Assembly: GCF_000334155.1 (NCBI RefSeq)
Contig: NZ_ANNK01000010.1
Location: forward strand, 1 to 35,385
DNA: 35,385 nucleotides
Reading direction: 5' to 3'
Source of the DNA: Halalkalibacterium ligniniphilum
GTDB lineage: Bacteria > Bacillota > Bacilli > Bacillales > Bacillaceae_D
Under the pieces are notes generated by a model that did no database searches, was not told the DNA's origin, and saw only the letters and a list, made by a program, of their open reading frames with translations. Of the stretch, positions 16,381 through 26,619 are shown piece by piece. A program made the position numbers and the translations under genes. Positions within the stretch are counted from its first letter, which is position 1. Each line of letters opens with the position of its first letter.

Positions 16381-16635
16381 GAACCTAAGTATAAAAAGAC
16401 TATAGGATTGTTAAGAATTGACATTGAAGGATCTCCTCATGATAATCCTGATGGTACTACGGTAGAATGTCCAGACACACATATTTATAAAGAGGGGTAG
16501 GATTATCATGGGATTTGAATAAAATTAGCCTCTTGAAAAATGATGATTTTTTTCATGAATTTGGGCACTTCTTTAAACATTGTACGACCAATGAGATGTA
16601 AATGAAAAAATTATTAATGTTGTCGGCTGAAGAGG
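16381..16635 (+). pseudogene. Remnant of a small accessory protein gene (DUF6978-like)
   Basis: In the frame of 16414-16497 the sequence reads RIDIEGSPHDNPDG, then CPDTHIYKEG, and is stopped by TAG at 16498. This resembles, from memory, the core of a small DUF6978-type family found on phages and islands of Firmicutes. After the stop the frame continues as DYHGI to another stop, and in a second frame a piece reading FFHEFGHFFKHC appears near 16550-16585. No start codon or ribosome binding site precedes the remnant, which begins almost at the ywlC stop. So it is a truncated, frameshifted gene if it is one at all. Confidence 0.4.
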
Positions 16636-16832
16636 AGAATTTTAATGATGGCGTTACACGTATAAGGCTTCATACGAATACATCCTCCTTATCCTATTCA
16701 AGCATTTAAAAAAGAAGGTTAGGAACATGTCTTTTGTTCCTCGGACATGCATAGAGTGAAGTAGGAGCTTTGTTCGCTGCAACGCGAATGGAAGCACAAA
16801 CGGAAACAAACTGCATGTCTGGGAGTGAGTGC
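16636..16832. other. Leader region of mntP
   Basis: About 200 bases without a gene. AGGAACA (16720-16726) and TGTTCCT (16734-16740) form a seven-pair hairpin about 95 bases before mntP. I looked for the manganese riboswitch (yybP-ykoY type) that precedes mntP in some bacteria and did not recognise it. Confidence 0.3.
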
Positions 16833-17378
16833 ATGGTGCATGAATTTGTCACAATATTTATTATGGCGGGAGCCCTTGGAATGGATGCCTTCTCTATTGC
16901 ACTCGGAATGGGCATGCTTGGCTTACGAATGCTACAAATTTTGAAGATTGGACTAATAATTGGTTTCTTTCATGTGATCATGCCACTAGCCGGGATTGCG
17001 GCTGGAAAAATACTATCAACCTATGTTGGCTACATCGCTACATGGATTGGCGGGGGCCTTCTCTGCCTTTTAGGGGTACAGATGGTTCTTTCTACCTTTC
17101 GAGTAAATACGGAGCCACTTGTTCGACCGATGGGGATTGGCTTGCTGATGTTTGCCTTAAGTGTTAGCCTTGATAGCTTTTCTGCAGGATTAAGCCTTGG
17201 GATGATTGGAGCAAAAACAGCCCTCACTGTTGCGGCGACCGGACTGATGAGCATGCTCCTTTCCTGGCTCGGACTACTCATTGGTTCAAGGTTTCATCAA
17301 TATATCGGTACGTTCGGCGCATTGCTAGGTGGTTTTATTTTGTTTTCATTTGGAGTGAAGCTGATGCTTCCGATCTAA
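16833..17378 (+). CDS. mntP: Manganese efflux pump MntP (YwlD)
   Basis: 181-residue membrane protein with six predicted helices in two related halves. Each half carries the family motif with a membrane-embedded aspartate: GMDAFSIALGMG (D18) and SLDSFSAGLSLG (D114). MntP exports excess Mn(II). The ATG at 16833 has GGGAG seven bases upstream and gives a start like other MntP proteins; an upstream frame continues but its extra residues (with several cysteines) do not belong to the family. Same position as B. subtilis ywlD. Confidence 0.9.
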   Translation: MVHEFVTIFIMAGALGMDAFSIALGMGMLGLRMLQILKIGLIIGFFHVIMPLAGIAAGKILSTYVGYIATWIGGGLLCLLGVQMVLSTFRVNTEPLVRPMGIGLLMFALSVSLDSFSAGLSLGMIGAKTALTVAATGLMSMLLSWLGLLIGSRFHQYIGTFGALLGGFILFSFGVKLMLPI

Positions 17379-17489
17379 ACTTCATTGTGTTTTAAAGAGT
17401 CGAGACCTTTCTGTGAATGGTGTTGGCTTTTTAACGTTTTTATTGTGAAGGTCAAATCGCAAAAGTAAAGAAAATCATCAATCGATTTC

Positions 17490-17514
17490 ATCACAACCAT
17501 TTAGGAGTTGTGAT
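17490..17514. promoter_or_regulatory. Inverted repeat upstream of ywlE
   Basis: ATCACAAC (17490-17497) and GTTGTGAT (17507-17514) form a perfect eight-base inverted repeat with a nine-base loop and no T run. It could be an operator or an RNA hairpin; no regulator is obvious. Confidence 0.35.
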
Positions 17515-17599
17515 AAGATAAAAACATGCATAAGAAGTAAGAAAGATTGGGAAAATTGAAGAAGATTTATGTGAGGGTTAGATGGAAGGAAGGGTTGCT

Positions 17600-18067
17600 A
17601 TGAGTTTAAAGCGTGTACTCTTTGTTTGCACGGGAAACACATGTCGCAGTCCGCTGGCAGAAGCGCTGCTGCGTCACAAGCTGAAGGATCATTCGCAAGT
17701 AGAGAGTCGATCCGCTGGAGTTCATGCTTTTCCTGGAAGCAGCGCATCGGAAGGCACACAAACGATTTTATCAGAGCGGGGAATTGAAATGAATCACTCC
17801 GCACAGCCAGTCACTGAAGAGCTTTTAGACTGGGCGGATGTGGTGTTAACGATGACACAGGGTCATAAGCAATTGCTATTAGCACATGCCCCGCATCAAC
17901 AAGAGAAAATTTTCACACTAAAAGAATACGCCCTAGGTAGTGTAGAAGAATTAGATGTTTCTGATCCTTTCGGCGGATCTCTCGATGTTTATCGCCAAAC
18001 GGCTGTTGAAATCGAGGAGTGTGTAGACAAGCTTATCGAAAACCATATTCTCAAGGATGGTAGGTAG
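17600..18067 (+). CDS. ywlE: Protein-arginine-phosphatase YwlE
   Basis: Low-molecular-weight phosphatase family member that removes phosphate from arginine residues of proteins, opposing the McsB kinase that marks proteins for ClpCP. The 155-residue protein has the P-loop CTGNTCRS (C10 nucleophile, R16) and the DPFGG general-acid segment. T14 in the P-loop corresponds to the threonine of B. subtilis YwlE that selects phosphoarginine over phosphotyrosine. The ATG at 17600 follows a GGAAGGAAGGG site by five bases; an upstream start at 17582 would run through that site. Confidence 0.93.
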   Translation: MSLKRVLFVCTGNTCRSPLAEALLRHKLKDHSQVESRSAGVHAFPGSSASEGTQTILSERGIEMNHSAQPVTEELLDWADVVLTMTQGHKQLLLAHAPHQQEKIFTLKEYALGSVEELDVSDPFGGSLDVYRQTAVEIEECVDKLIENHILKDGR

Positions 18068-18273
18068 AAAAGCAAGGTGAATTGTGTGGATGGCGTCGTC
18101 TAGCTTAGGACCGGACAGGTAACGACAGAAACGAGCGGTTACACTGGCGGTATGAAATGGAAGTAGGTCTCTACGTTTAATCTGTATAGTCAATAAAAAG
18201 GTGGTGTGAGCGAGAAAGCATCCAAGCTTCCTTATTTTGTGAGGCTCTACCCCTTTTTACGAATGAAAACAAA

Positions 18274-18289
18274 ATTTCTTATAAGAAAT
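18274..18289. promoter_or_regulatory. Perfect 16-base palindrome before rpiB
   Basis: ATTTCTTATAAGAAAT lies 18 bases before the rpiB start, right before the ribosome binding site. A possible operator; no known binding protein recognised. Confidence 0.35.
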
Positions 18290-18306
18290 GAGAGCGGGGC
18301 GAGGAT

Positions 18307-18744
18307 ATGAAAGTAGCAATTGGTGCAGATCACGGTGGTGTGAAGATTAAAGAAGAAATCAAAGCGTTAATGGATGAACATGGCATCCAATATGAAGATT
18401 TTGGTTGTGATTGTCATACATCCGTTGACTACCCAGATTACGCCATTCCAGTAGCGGAGAAGGTGGCTAGCGGCGAATTTGACCGAGGCATCCTTGTATG
18501 TGGAACTGGGATCGGGATGTCGATCGCAGCGAACAAAGTTAAAGGCATTCGTTGTGCGCTAGTCCATGATACGTTTAGTGCTAAAGCGACGCGTCAGCAT
18601 AATGACAGCAATATTTTGGCGATGGGTGAACGTGTGATTGGACCAGGACTTGCTCGGGAGATTGCAAAAACCTGGCTAGAGACGGAATACGAAGGTGGTC
18701 GTCACGCCCGGCGCATTGAAAAAATTACAACCTACGAAAAATAA
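18307..18744 (+). CDS. rpiB: Ribose-5-phosphate isomerase B
   Basis: Interconverts ribose 5-phosphate and ribulose 5-phosphate in the pentose phosphate pathway. The 145-residue RpiB/LacAB-type protein has the GADHGG motif (D8, H9), the catalytic cysteine C65 with T67 in VCGTGIGMS, and H98 in RQHNDSN. Equivalent to B. subtilis YwlF. GGCGAGG precedes the ATG. ywlG starts 15 bases after the stop, so the two are likely cotranscribed. Confidence 0.94.
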   Translation: MKVAIGADHGGVKIKEEIKALMDEHGIQYEDFGCDCHTSVDYPDYAIPVAEKVASGEFDRGILVCGTGIGMSIAANKVKGIRCALVHDTFSAKATRQHNDSNILAMGERVIGPGLAREIAKTWLETEYEGGRHARRIEKITTYEK

Positions 18745-18759
18745 GGGGGGCAACGGCCG

Positions 18760-19335
18760 ATGAGTGATTTGATTGCAAATATTCAACAACAGGTGGAAGC
18801 GGCATTAAAGGATTTACACAGTGCTAAGCCTTTGTCTACAGGGGATCTTCTCGTCGTTGGAGCGAGTACAAGCGAGGTTCTTGGAGAGCACATCGGTTCT
18901 AATGGATCTCAAGAGGTGGCTGCAGCCATTTATGCAGCTCTCTTTTCATACAAAGCGAAAACCGGTGTCCACCTTGCTTTTCAATGCTGTGAACATCTTA
19001 ATCGCGCCCTTGTCATGGAGTGGGAAACAGCAAGAGAAAGAGGATATGAAGAAGTCGCGGTCGTTCCTGTTCGTAAAGCGGGTGGCGCCATGGCCACCTA
19101 TGCATATGGGAAGATGGTTGAGCCTGTTGTTGTTGAAAGCATTAAGGCTGAAGCAGGCATCGACATTGGTGACACGTTCATTGGTATGCATTTGAAGCAG
19201 GTGGCTGTTCCTGTGCGTAGCACTGTTCGCTCCGTTGGACATGCTCATTTGACGATGGCAAAAACAAGGCCGAAGTTTATTGGTGGGACGAGAGCTGTGT
19301 ATGAAAAAAATAAAGAACATGAAAATTGTACGTAA
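18760..19335 (+). CDS. ywlG: YwlG family protein (UPF0340/TIGR01440)
   Basis: 191-residue cytoplasmic protein of a conserved Firmicutes family with unknown biochemical role. Visible features are VVGASTSEVLGEHIGSNGS, the FQCCEHLNRALV segment with paired cysteines, VPVRKAGGAMATYAY, and a histidine-containing GMHLKQVAVPVR. The family is always near rpiB and glyA in Bacillus, which suggests a role connected with sugar-phosphate or one-carbon metabolism, but this is inference. AAGGGGGG lies before the ATG. Confidence 0.88.
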   Translation: MSDLIANIQQQVEAALKDLHSAKPLSTGDLLVVGASTSEVLGEHIGSNGSQEVAAAIYAALFSYKAKTGVHLAFQCCEHLNRALVMEWETARERGYEEVAVVPVRKAGGAMATYAYGKMVEPVVVESIKAEAGIDIGDTFIGMHLKQVAVPVRSTVRSVGHAHLTMAKTRPKFIGGTRAVYEKNKEHENCT

Positions 19336-19443
19336 TTTTTTAAAAAATATGCGGAAATGAACATAAATATCATGTTATGATGGCATAGGAAATGATATTA
19401 TGTGAGAAAAGACGAATTTTGTGGTTTAGAAAGGGGAAACAGA

Positions 19444-20685
19444 ATGGGAACGTTACAAGCACAAGATCCTAAAGTTTTTGAAGCAGTACAATTAGAGCTA
19501 GGTCGTCAACGAGACAAAATTGAGTTAATTGCGTCTGAAAATTTCGTTAGTGAAGCCGTGATGGAAGCGCAAGGCTCGGTCTTAACGAACAAATATGCTG
19601 AAGGCTATCCAGGTCGTCGCTACTATGGCGGCTGTGAATATGTAGATATTGTCGAAGATTTAGCACGTGATCGCGCAAAAGAAATTTTTGGAGCAGAGTA
19701 TGTGAACGTGCAGCCACACTCAGGCGCCCAAGCAAACATGGCGGTATATTTTACCATTCTTGAGCAAGGTGATACAGTACTTGGTATGAATCTCTCACAT
19801 GGTGGACACTTAACACATGGAAGCCCTGTTAACTTCAGTGGCGTTCAATACAATTTTGTTGAGTATGGTGTGGATAAAGAGAACCAGCGTATTGATTATG
19901 AAGAAGTACGTCGCTTAGCTAAAGAACACCAACCAAAATTAATTGTTGCTGGAGCGAGTGCGTATCCTCGTCAAATCGATTTTGCGAAATTCCGTGAAAT
20001 TGCCGATGAAGTTGGCGCTTATTTAATGGTTGATATGGCTCATATTGCCGGACTTGTTGCGACTGGCCTTCATCCAAATCCTGTTCCTCATGCTCATTTT
20101 GTGACAACGACAACTCACAAAACATTGCGTGGACCACGTGGTGGAATGATTCTTTGTAACGAAGAATTTGGTAAGAAAATTGACAAGTCCATTTTCCCTG
20201 GTATCCAAGGTGGACCATTGATGCATGTAATTGCAGCCAAAGCGGTAGCATTCGGTGAAGCTCTTAGTCCAGAATTCAAAACCTATGGAGAAGCGATTAT
20301 TGCAAATGCAAAGCGTCTTGGAGAAAAGCTTGTCAGTGAAGGCGTGAATCTCGTTTCAGGTGGTACGGATAATCACCTTCTTCTTTTGGACCTGCGAAGC
20401 CTTAACCTAACAGGAAAAGTAGCTGAAAAAGCACTTGATGAAGTCGGGATTACTACGAACAAAAACACAATTCCATTTGACCCAGAAAGCCCATTTGTCA
20501 CAAGCGGTATTCGGATTGGAACCGCAGCGGTCACGTCACGTGGTCTTGATGTGGAAGCAATGGACGAAATCGGAGCAATTATTGCATTAACATTGAAAAA
20601 CATCGATAACGAAGAAAAGCTCCAAGAAGCTCGTGAGCGTGTCGATGCGTTAACGAAAAAGTTTCCAATGTATCCGAATCTTTAA
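19444..20685 (+). CDS. glyA: Serine hydroxymethyltransferase
   Basis: PLP enzyme that converts serine and tetrahydrofolate to glycine and methylene-tetrahydrofolate, the main one-carbon source for purine and thymidylate synthesis. The 413-residue protein keeps the IELIASENF start, the HSGAQAN and DMAHIAGL segments and the cofactor lysine K226 in [14 protein letters not shown], the same number as in the Geobacillus enzyme. The ATG at 19444 has AAGGGG seven bases upstream; an upstream start at 19402 would add 14 unrelated residues. Purine control is known in B. subtilis, but I could not pick out a convincing PurR box here. A strong terminator follows. Confidence 0.96.
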   Translation: MGTLQAQDPKVFEAVQLELGRQRDKIELIASENFVSEAVMEAQGSVLTNKYAEGYPGRRYYGGCEYVDIVEDLARDRAKEIFGAEYVNVQPHSGAQANMAVYFTILEQGDTVLGMNLSHGGHLTHGSPVNFSGVQYNFVEYGVDKENQRIDYEEVRRLAKEHQPKLIVAGASAYPRQIDFAKFREIADEVGAYLMVDMAHIAGLVATGLHPNPVPHAHFVTTTTHKTLRGPRGGMILCNEEFGKKIDKSIFPGIQGGPLMHVIAAKAVAFGEALSPEFKTYGEAIIANAKRLGEKLVSEGVNLVSGGTDNHLLLLDLRSLNLTGKVAEKALDEVGITTNKNTIPFDPESPFVTSGIRIGTAAVTSRGLDVEAMDEIGAIIALTLKNIDNEEKLQEARERVDALTKKFPMYPNL

Positions 20686-20694
20686 TCGAGCAGC

Positions 20695-20728
20695 GAGACT
20701 AACCCCAAATAGGGTTAGTCTCTTTTTT
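20695..20728 (+). terminator. Intrinsic terminator of glyA
   Basis: GAGACTAACCC (20695-20705) pairs perfectly with GGGTTAGTCTC (20712-20722), then six T residues. Confidence 0.92.
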
Positions 20729-20836
20729 AAGAGAAGCTTGAACTAAAGCACCGTCCCCTTTTCATCGAAAAAAATGAAGAAAAATCAAATTTGGAATAAA
20801 TAATCTGTCGCTGCTCTCTTTTTCCGATAATCAGGG

Positions 20837-20865
20837 TTGAATGCCTGCTTGTTTTTTTGTAAACT
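20837..20865 (+). promoter_or_regulatory. Probable sigma-A promoter of upp
   Basis: TTGAAT (20837-20842), 17-base spacer, TAAACT (20860-20865), about 75 bases before upp. Confidence 0.45.
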
Positions 20866-20941
20866 TTTCAAGGAGTATTTTGAAAAAGAACGTTATTGAT
20901 TGTGCACGATGGAAATCAATCGTACTAAAGGAGCTAAAAAC

Positions 20942-21571
20942 ATGAGCAAAGTTTTTGTATTCGACCACCCTCTTATTCAGCATAAGTTAACGTATATTCG
21001 TGACAAGTCGACGGGGACGAAAGAGTTTCGTGAGCTTGTTGATGAAGTGGCAGCATTGATGGCATTTGAAATTACACGTGACCTTCCATTACAAGATGTC
21101 ACTGTGGAGACTCCGGTAGGTCCGGCAAAATCGAAGAAGATTGCTGGTAAAAAGCTTGGTCTTGTTCCAATTTTGCGTGCAGGCTTAGGGATGGTCGATG
21201 GGATTCTACGAATGATCCCGGCTGCGAGAGTTGGTCATGTTGGTTTGTATCGGGACCCTGAGACACTCAAGCCCGTTGAGTACTATGTAAAGCTACCAGC
21301 AGACGTTGAAGAGCGTGAATTTATCGTCATCGATCCAATGCTTGCGACAGGAGGCTCTGCTGTCGAAGCGATCAATAGCTTGAAAAAACGTGGAGCAACA
21401 ACCATAAAGCTCATGTGCCTCATTGCAGCACCAGAAGGGGTTGAAATTGTGAAAGAAGCACACCCTGATGTGGATATTTACCTTGCTGCCATGGATGAAA
21501 AGCTGAATGAAAAAGGCTATATCGTCCCAGGTTTAGGGGATGCGGGAGACCGTTTGTTCGGAACAAAATAA
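20942..21571 (+). CDS. upp: Uracil phosphoribosyltransferase
   Basis: Salvage enzyme that makes UMP from uracil and PRPP. The 209-residue protein has the PRPP-binding loop [10 protein letters not shown] at 131-140, the uracil-binding C-terminal [12 protein letters not shown] segment and [17 protein letters not shown] lies eight bases before the ATG at 20942; an upstream in-frame start at 20900 would add residues not in the family. No PyrR-type attenuator is seen, as expected for upp. Terminator follows at once. Confidence 0.96.
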   Translation: MSKVFVFDHPLIQHKLTYIRDKSTGTKEFRELVDEVAALMAFEITRDLPLQDVTVETPVGPAKSKKIAGKKLGLVPILRAGLGMVDGILRMIPAARVGHVGLYRDPETLKPVEYYVKLPADVEEREFIVIDPMLATGGSAVEAINSLKKRGATTIKLMCLIAAPEGVEIVKEAHPDVDIYLAAMDEKLNEKGYIVPGLGDAGDRLFGTK

Positions 21572-21580
21572 GAAGAAAAG

Positions 21581-21619
21581 AAGCCCTCTTGTCAAGTGAT
21601 GCTTACAAGAGGGCTTTTT
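21581..21619 (+). terminator. Intrinsic terminator of upp
   Basis: AAGCCCTCTTGT (21581-21592) pairs perfectly with ACAAGAGGGCTT (21605-21616), followed by a T run. Confidence 0.92.
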
Positions 21620-21694
21620 AATACGTTAGGAAAGCATAAATTATTTAACAACGGCTAAGTATCACGGCAACGAAGGCTTTCGCTATGGAGGACA

Positions 21695-21945
21695 TAGCGA
21701 AAAGCCAAGTTTTGTTTGTCTTTCAGGGAGTGGGAGCTTGTCGCTTTTGAAGCGGACACAGGTTCCTTTATCTATGAAAAAAGATCCGTTTATAGGGTAG
21801 AAGTGGACGGAGAATTCGCTATTTGCAGAAAAGATGGACCATTGACCGTCATGTTGACTGAATAAGGGACCCTGAGTCAGGATGATTAAAAAAAGAGCGT
21901 TTTTTCGCAAATAGAGGATACATGTCTGTTAAAAATACAAGGAGA
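21695..21945 (+). repeat. 245-bp dispersed repeat, copy 1
   Basis: About 245 bases clearly similar to 32354-32600 in the same orientation. Shared landmarks in order: AGCCAA..TTTTGTTTGTC, GCTTGTCGCTTTTGAAGC followed by GGACACAGGTTCCTTT, GAAAAAAGAT.CGTTT, GCTATTTGCAGAAA, AAATAAGGGA-like, AGAGCGTTTTTTC and AGAGGAT. TGTCGCTTTTGAAGCGGACA (21739-21758) folds into a hairpin that is identical in both copies. No coding frame is conserved between the copies. Confidence 0.85.
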
Positions 21946-22379
21946 GTTTTTGGAGAACGAAAAATCTCTAATGAGGAATTCAAACGTTGAAAAAAACGAC
22001 GAGATGTTCATACTGGCACGACTCTGAGTAATGATACTTTCCATAAACCACAGCTGGGAAGTTGTTTTTTTATGCGTGAAATACCAAAGCGTTTGGCGCC
22101 AACGTCTTACGCTTTCTTATTTAAAGATGACATGAGAAAGCTTTAGAAGCTGTTATTTTCTTGTCAAGTTTTGTTTAAAAGCTTAGAAAGGGAGAAGATT
22201 TCAAAGGTTTTTAGCTGCTGGTGCCAGCGGCTCACGACACCTCCTATGAAAACAAAAATCGTTTGTCACCGCTAGAATCGAGGCTTGGCTTTCTCTGATT
22301 ACGATTTATTTACATGAAAGAATAACTTTTTCCATATACTAGGGCACATACCGAGACGACTGGGAAAGGGTGTCCAACA
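21946..22379. other. Gap between repeat and protease gene
   Basis: More than 400 bases with no supported gene. AAAGCGT (22086-22092) and ACGCTTT (22109-22115) can pair around a TTGGCGCCAA palindrome (22093-22102 region). A short dispersed repeat copy lies at 22237-22277. TATACT at 22335-22340 near the protease gene has no -35 at normal spacing (TTTACA is 20 bases upstream). Confidence 0.4.
22237..22290 (+). repeat. Short dispersed repeat, copy 2
   Basis: Matches copy 1 at 9168-9240 in CTCCTATGAAAACAAAAATCG and TTTGTCACCGCTAGA, with the central 20 bases of copy 1 missing. Same orientation. Confidence 0.45.
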
Positions 22380-24641
22380 ATGAGAAGGCTGATCGTCGCA
22401 TTCATCATCGGAATGACCTTGCTTTGCTATACAAGTTCATGGGCGCTTGCAGTTAATGATCCAGATCATCCGCCGCTTTCCTTAGCAATGAGGGACGGTG
22501 AAAAAGAAGCGGTTGTGATTGTTCTTGCAAATAAAGAAATGGAAGAAACGATTGCGAACGTGAAGGCAGCTATTCCATCAGGGAAAATAAGAAAAACCTT
22601 TCGCCTTCTCGAAGGCTTTTCCTTTCAGCTTCCAGAATATGAGCTTGAGCACTTAGATGGGGTTGACGGGGTTGAACGAGTAGACAAAGTGAAGACATAT
22701 GAAGCGATGCTCGATGAAAGCGTGCCTTTTATTGGGGGAGATGATGTACGCAGCATACTTGATAAAGACGGGGAGCGTTTAACTGGAGAAGGGGTGAAGG
22801 TGGCGGTCATTGATACGGGCATTGATTATCATCATTCAGATTTAAAAGATAGCTACAAAGGAGGCTATGATGTGGTGGATGATGACAATGACCCGATGGA
22901 AACCGTCTCAAGTCAAGGAGAGCCAACCCTCCATGGAACCCATGTTGCTGGCATTATTGCGGCAAATGGCAAAGTAAAGGGTGTGGCTCCAGAAGCGGAG
23001 ATTTACGCCTATCGAGCTCTCGGTCCAGGAGGCCAAGGGACGACAGAGCAAGTAATTGGGGCGATTGAAAAAGCAGTTGAGGAGGGAGTTGATATCATTA
23101 ACCTCTCCCTAGGGAATACGGTCAATGGCCCTGATTGGCCCACAAGTATTGCATTGGATAAAGCGGTAGATCAAGGGGTCGTCTGTGTTACCTCCAACGG
23201 AAACAGTGGGCCAAAAATGTGGACGGTCGGTTCACCTGGAACATCGACGAAGGCAATCTCTGTCGGTGCATCCGCCCCTCCGGTTAAAACTCCGTATTTA
23301 ACCGTGTTTGGAGAGGAACAAGAGATTGCTCTTTCAAATATGAGTGGTGGACTTCCTTGGACGTTAAAACGGGATTTCCCTCTTGTCGATGCAGGATATG
23401 GTACAGAAACAGAATGGGACACAGTAAAAGCGGAAGGAAGCATTGTTCTTATAAAAAGAGGGCTGATACCATTTACAGAGAAAGCGGTGCGGGCGAAAGC
23501 TGCAGGTGCAAGGGCAGTCATCCTCTACAATAATACACCTGGCCCCTTTGTCGGTGTCATTGAAGGCGGGGTGAAAATTCCTGTCGTGAGCATTTCAAGG
23601 GAAGATGGAGAATGGCTGCTTGAGCAAATCAGCCATCAAAAGGACAAGCTGACCTTACGAACCATTTATCGAGAAGAAGAGGATTTTATTCCTCCTTTTA
23701 GTTCGAGAGGACCGGTAACCTATACGTGGGAAGTCAAGCCTGATGTCGTTGCCCCAGGTGTAGACATTGATAGTACGATACCTAAAGGCTATCTCGGGTT
23801 GAACGGGACGAGCATGTCAGCACCTCATGTAACAGGAGCGGCAGCACTGTTAAAGCAAGCACATCCAGATTGGTCACCTGAACAAATAAAAGCAGCATTA
23901 ATGAATACAGCGAAAAAGCTAATTGACCAAAATGGTGAACCGTATCTTCCGCATGATCAAGGCGCCGGACGGATACAAATAGAAAAAGCTCTGCGAACAA
24001 AAACCATTGTCTATCCTGGAGCTGTGACATTTGGAAAATGGTCAAAAAATGACCCGAGAGAAAAAAGACAGATCATATTAACGATTGAAAATCACGATAC
24101 AGTGGCAAGAACCTATCATGTCCAACCACCGTTTGATATCCCAGATGGCTTGCAATGGAAGGTGCCTTTCGCTACAACGATCCAGCCAGGCAACAAAAAA
24201 GACGTCATCGTTGAAATGGATATGCTTCCCTCTGTGCTTGAATCAGGCCTGCACCACGGGGAAATCACCGTGGAGGGTGGGGAGGAACCATTGTCAATTC
24301 CTTACGTCTTTTTCATCGAAGAGCCGGATTATCCACGAGTCATGGCGTTTCACTTTGAGCATGGGGATGAGCCTGATACCTATCGCTATGAGCTTTATTT
24401 ACCTGGAGGAGCTGAAGAGGTAGGAATTGCTTTATATGACCCTGATACCTTTAAGTTCATTGATTTCCTTGATGTCAAACGAAATGTAGGTAGAGGTATG
24501 CTGCAGGAGGAATTTCATGATTTGCCGTTTGAGGAAGGTGTGTACAAAGCACTTGTTTTTGCAAGGCAGGATGGTCAGGAAGACACTTTTGAGGCATGGA
24601 TTTCGATTGGAAATGAGCTACTTCCGCCCAAGCAATACTGA
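22380..24641 (+). CDS. Secreted subtilisin-family serine protease, Vpr-like
   Basis: 753-residue S8 peptidase for extracellular protein degradation. Domains in order: signal peptide (1-24, cleavage after ALA), inhibitor I9-type propeptide (about 42-107), catalytic domain with D145 in VIDTGID, H185 in HGTHVAG, oxyanion N275 and S478 in GTSMSAPHV, interrupted by a protease-associated (PA) domain at about 330-430, then an Fn3-like/beta C-terminal region (about 540-750). Domain order is that of Bacillus minor extracellular protease Vpr. No cell-wall sorting signal is seen, so it should be released. AAAGGGTG precedes the ATG. It sits between upp and the atp operon, where B. subtilis has no such gene, and is bounded by a repeat upstream and its own terminator. 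Confidence 0.93.
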   Translation: MRRLIVAFIIGMTLLCYTSSWALAVNDPDHPPLSLAMRDGEKEAVVIVLANKEMEETIANVKAAIPSGKIRKTFRLLEGFSFQLPEYELEHLDGVDGVERVDKVKTYEAMLDESVPFIGGDDVRSILDKDGERLTGEGVKVAVIDTGIDYHHSDLKDSYKGGYDVVDDDNDPMETVSSQGEPTLHGTHVAGIIAANGKVKGVAPEAEIYAYRALGPGGQGTTEQVIGAIEKAVEEGVDIINLSLGNTVNGPDWPTSIALDKAVDQGVVCVTSNGNSGPKMWTVGSPGTSTKAISVGASAPPVKTPYLTVFGEEQEIALSNMSGGLPWTLKRDFPLVDAGYGTETEWDTVKAEGSIVLIKRGLIPFTEKAVRAKAAGARAVILYNNTPGPFVGVIEGGVKIPVVSISREDGEWLLEQISHQKDKLTLRTIYREEEDFIPPFSSRGPVTYTWEVKPDVVAPGVDIDSTIPKGYLGLNGTSMSAPHVTGAAALLKQAHPDWSPEQIKAALMNTAKKLIDQNGEPYLPHDQGAGRIQIEKALRTKTIVYPGAVTFGKWSKNDPREKRQIILTIENHDTVARTYHVQPPFDIPDGLQWKVPFATTIQPGNKKDVIVEMDMLPSVLESGLHHGEITVEGGEEPLSIPYVFFIEEPDYPRVMAFHFEHGDEPDTYRYELYLPGGAEEVGIALYDPDTFKFIDFLDVKRNVGRGMLQEEFHDLPFEEGVYKALVFARQDGQEDTFEAWISIGNELLPPKQY

Positions 24642-24648
24642 TAAAAGC

Positions 24649-24686
24649 AAACAGGTCTCGCTTAACGGAAGCAGAGACCTGTTTTC
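24649..24686 (+). terminator. Intrinsic terminator of the protease gene
   Basis: AAACAGGTCTC (24649-24659) pairs with GAGACCTGTTT (24674-24684), followed by a short T run. Confidence 0.85.
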
Positions 24687-24776
24687 CCTAAAAATGCTTA
24701 TTTAACAGGATTTTTGTCTGAATTATGAACAAATAAATATGAGGCTTTTATCCGTTGTTTTTATGAGGAAAACGCA

Positions 24777-24805
24777 TTGACATGAAGTGCCCCCTATTGT
24801 ACGAT
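24777..24805 (+). promoter_or_regulatory. Sigma-A promoter of the atp operon
   Basis: Perfect TTGACA (24777-24782), 17-base spacer, TACGAT (24800-24805), 84 bases before atpZ. It is the only good promoter between the protease terminator and atpZ. Confidence 0.7.
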
Positions 24806-24889
24806 TACAAAGGATGTTCCATGACAGGGTTTTCAACTTTTTTTGAGTGGAAATATTAGCTCCGGGTCATTTGAGGAAGGAGCGGTATC

Positions 24890-25113
24890 ATGCCATCTAA
24901 AAATCGGAATCCATGGCGAGCAATGGTGCTCGTCTCGATTGTTTCCTCTTATATTGCCGGCGGCGTCACTGTTGGTGTCCTTATTGGTTCTTGGTTAGGG
25001 GAACGCTTCGGTGCAAAGCCTTTTTTCCTCATATTTTTTCTCTTGCTCGGGCTTGGCAGTGGTTTTTATGGCGTTTACAAAGTAATTCAACCGTTTTTAG
25101 GAGACGATGATTC

Positions 25114-25117
<4 letters not shown>
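24890..25117 (+). CDS. atpZ: AtpZ, small membrane protein of the atp operon
   Basis: 75-residue protein with two hydrophobic helices (about 13-36 and 42-66) joined by a GSWLGERFGAKPFF loop, of the AtpZ/AtpI family. In alkaliphilic Bacillus pseudofirmus atpZ is the first gene of the operon; AtpZ and AtpI have been linked there to magnesium uptake and to assembly of the c-ring. AAGGAGCGG precedes the ATG. It overlaps atpI by the ATGA junction at 25114-25117, so translation is probably coupled. Confidence 0.85.
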
Positions 25118-26221
<1,104 letters not shown>

Positions 26222-26269
26222 ACAATGCTCGTTTTTTTGAGCGTTTAAATATTATTAACTAAAATTTGA

Positions 26270-26503
<234 letters not shown>

Positions 26504-26619
26504 TCGTCGTTGTGATTTTCCATAATATCATGTCGGCAAAATAGGTAAAAATGGCGACAGCGTTCTATTTTGAACCTTCGCCATTCCTTATGTATCGTCA
26601 CAGAAAGGAGTGGCTCCAT

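Noticed and set aside
16636-16832. Manganese riboswitch (yybP-ykoY) before mntP
   Set aside because: I could not find the conserved loop sequences, only a simple hairpin.
19336-19443. PurR box before glyA
   Set aside because: No pair of CGAA-type half sites at the known spacing was visible.
26551-26619. ATG start for atpF at 26551
   Set aside because: The extra 23 residues match no b subunit; the TTG at 26620 has AAAGGAGTGG at proper distance and gives the family N-terminus.
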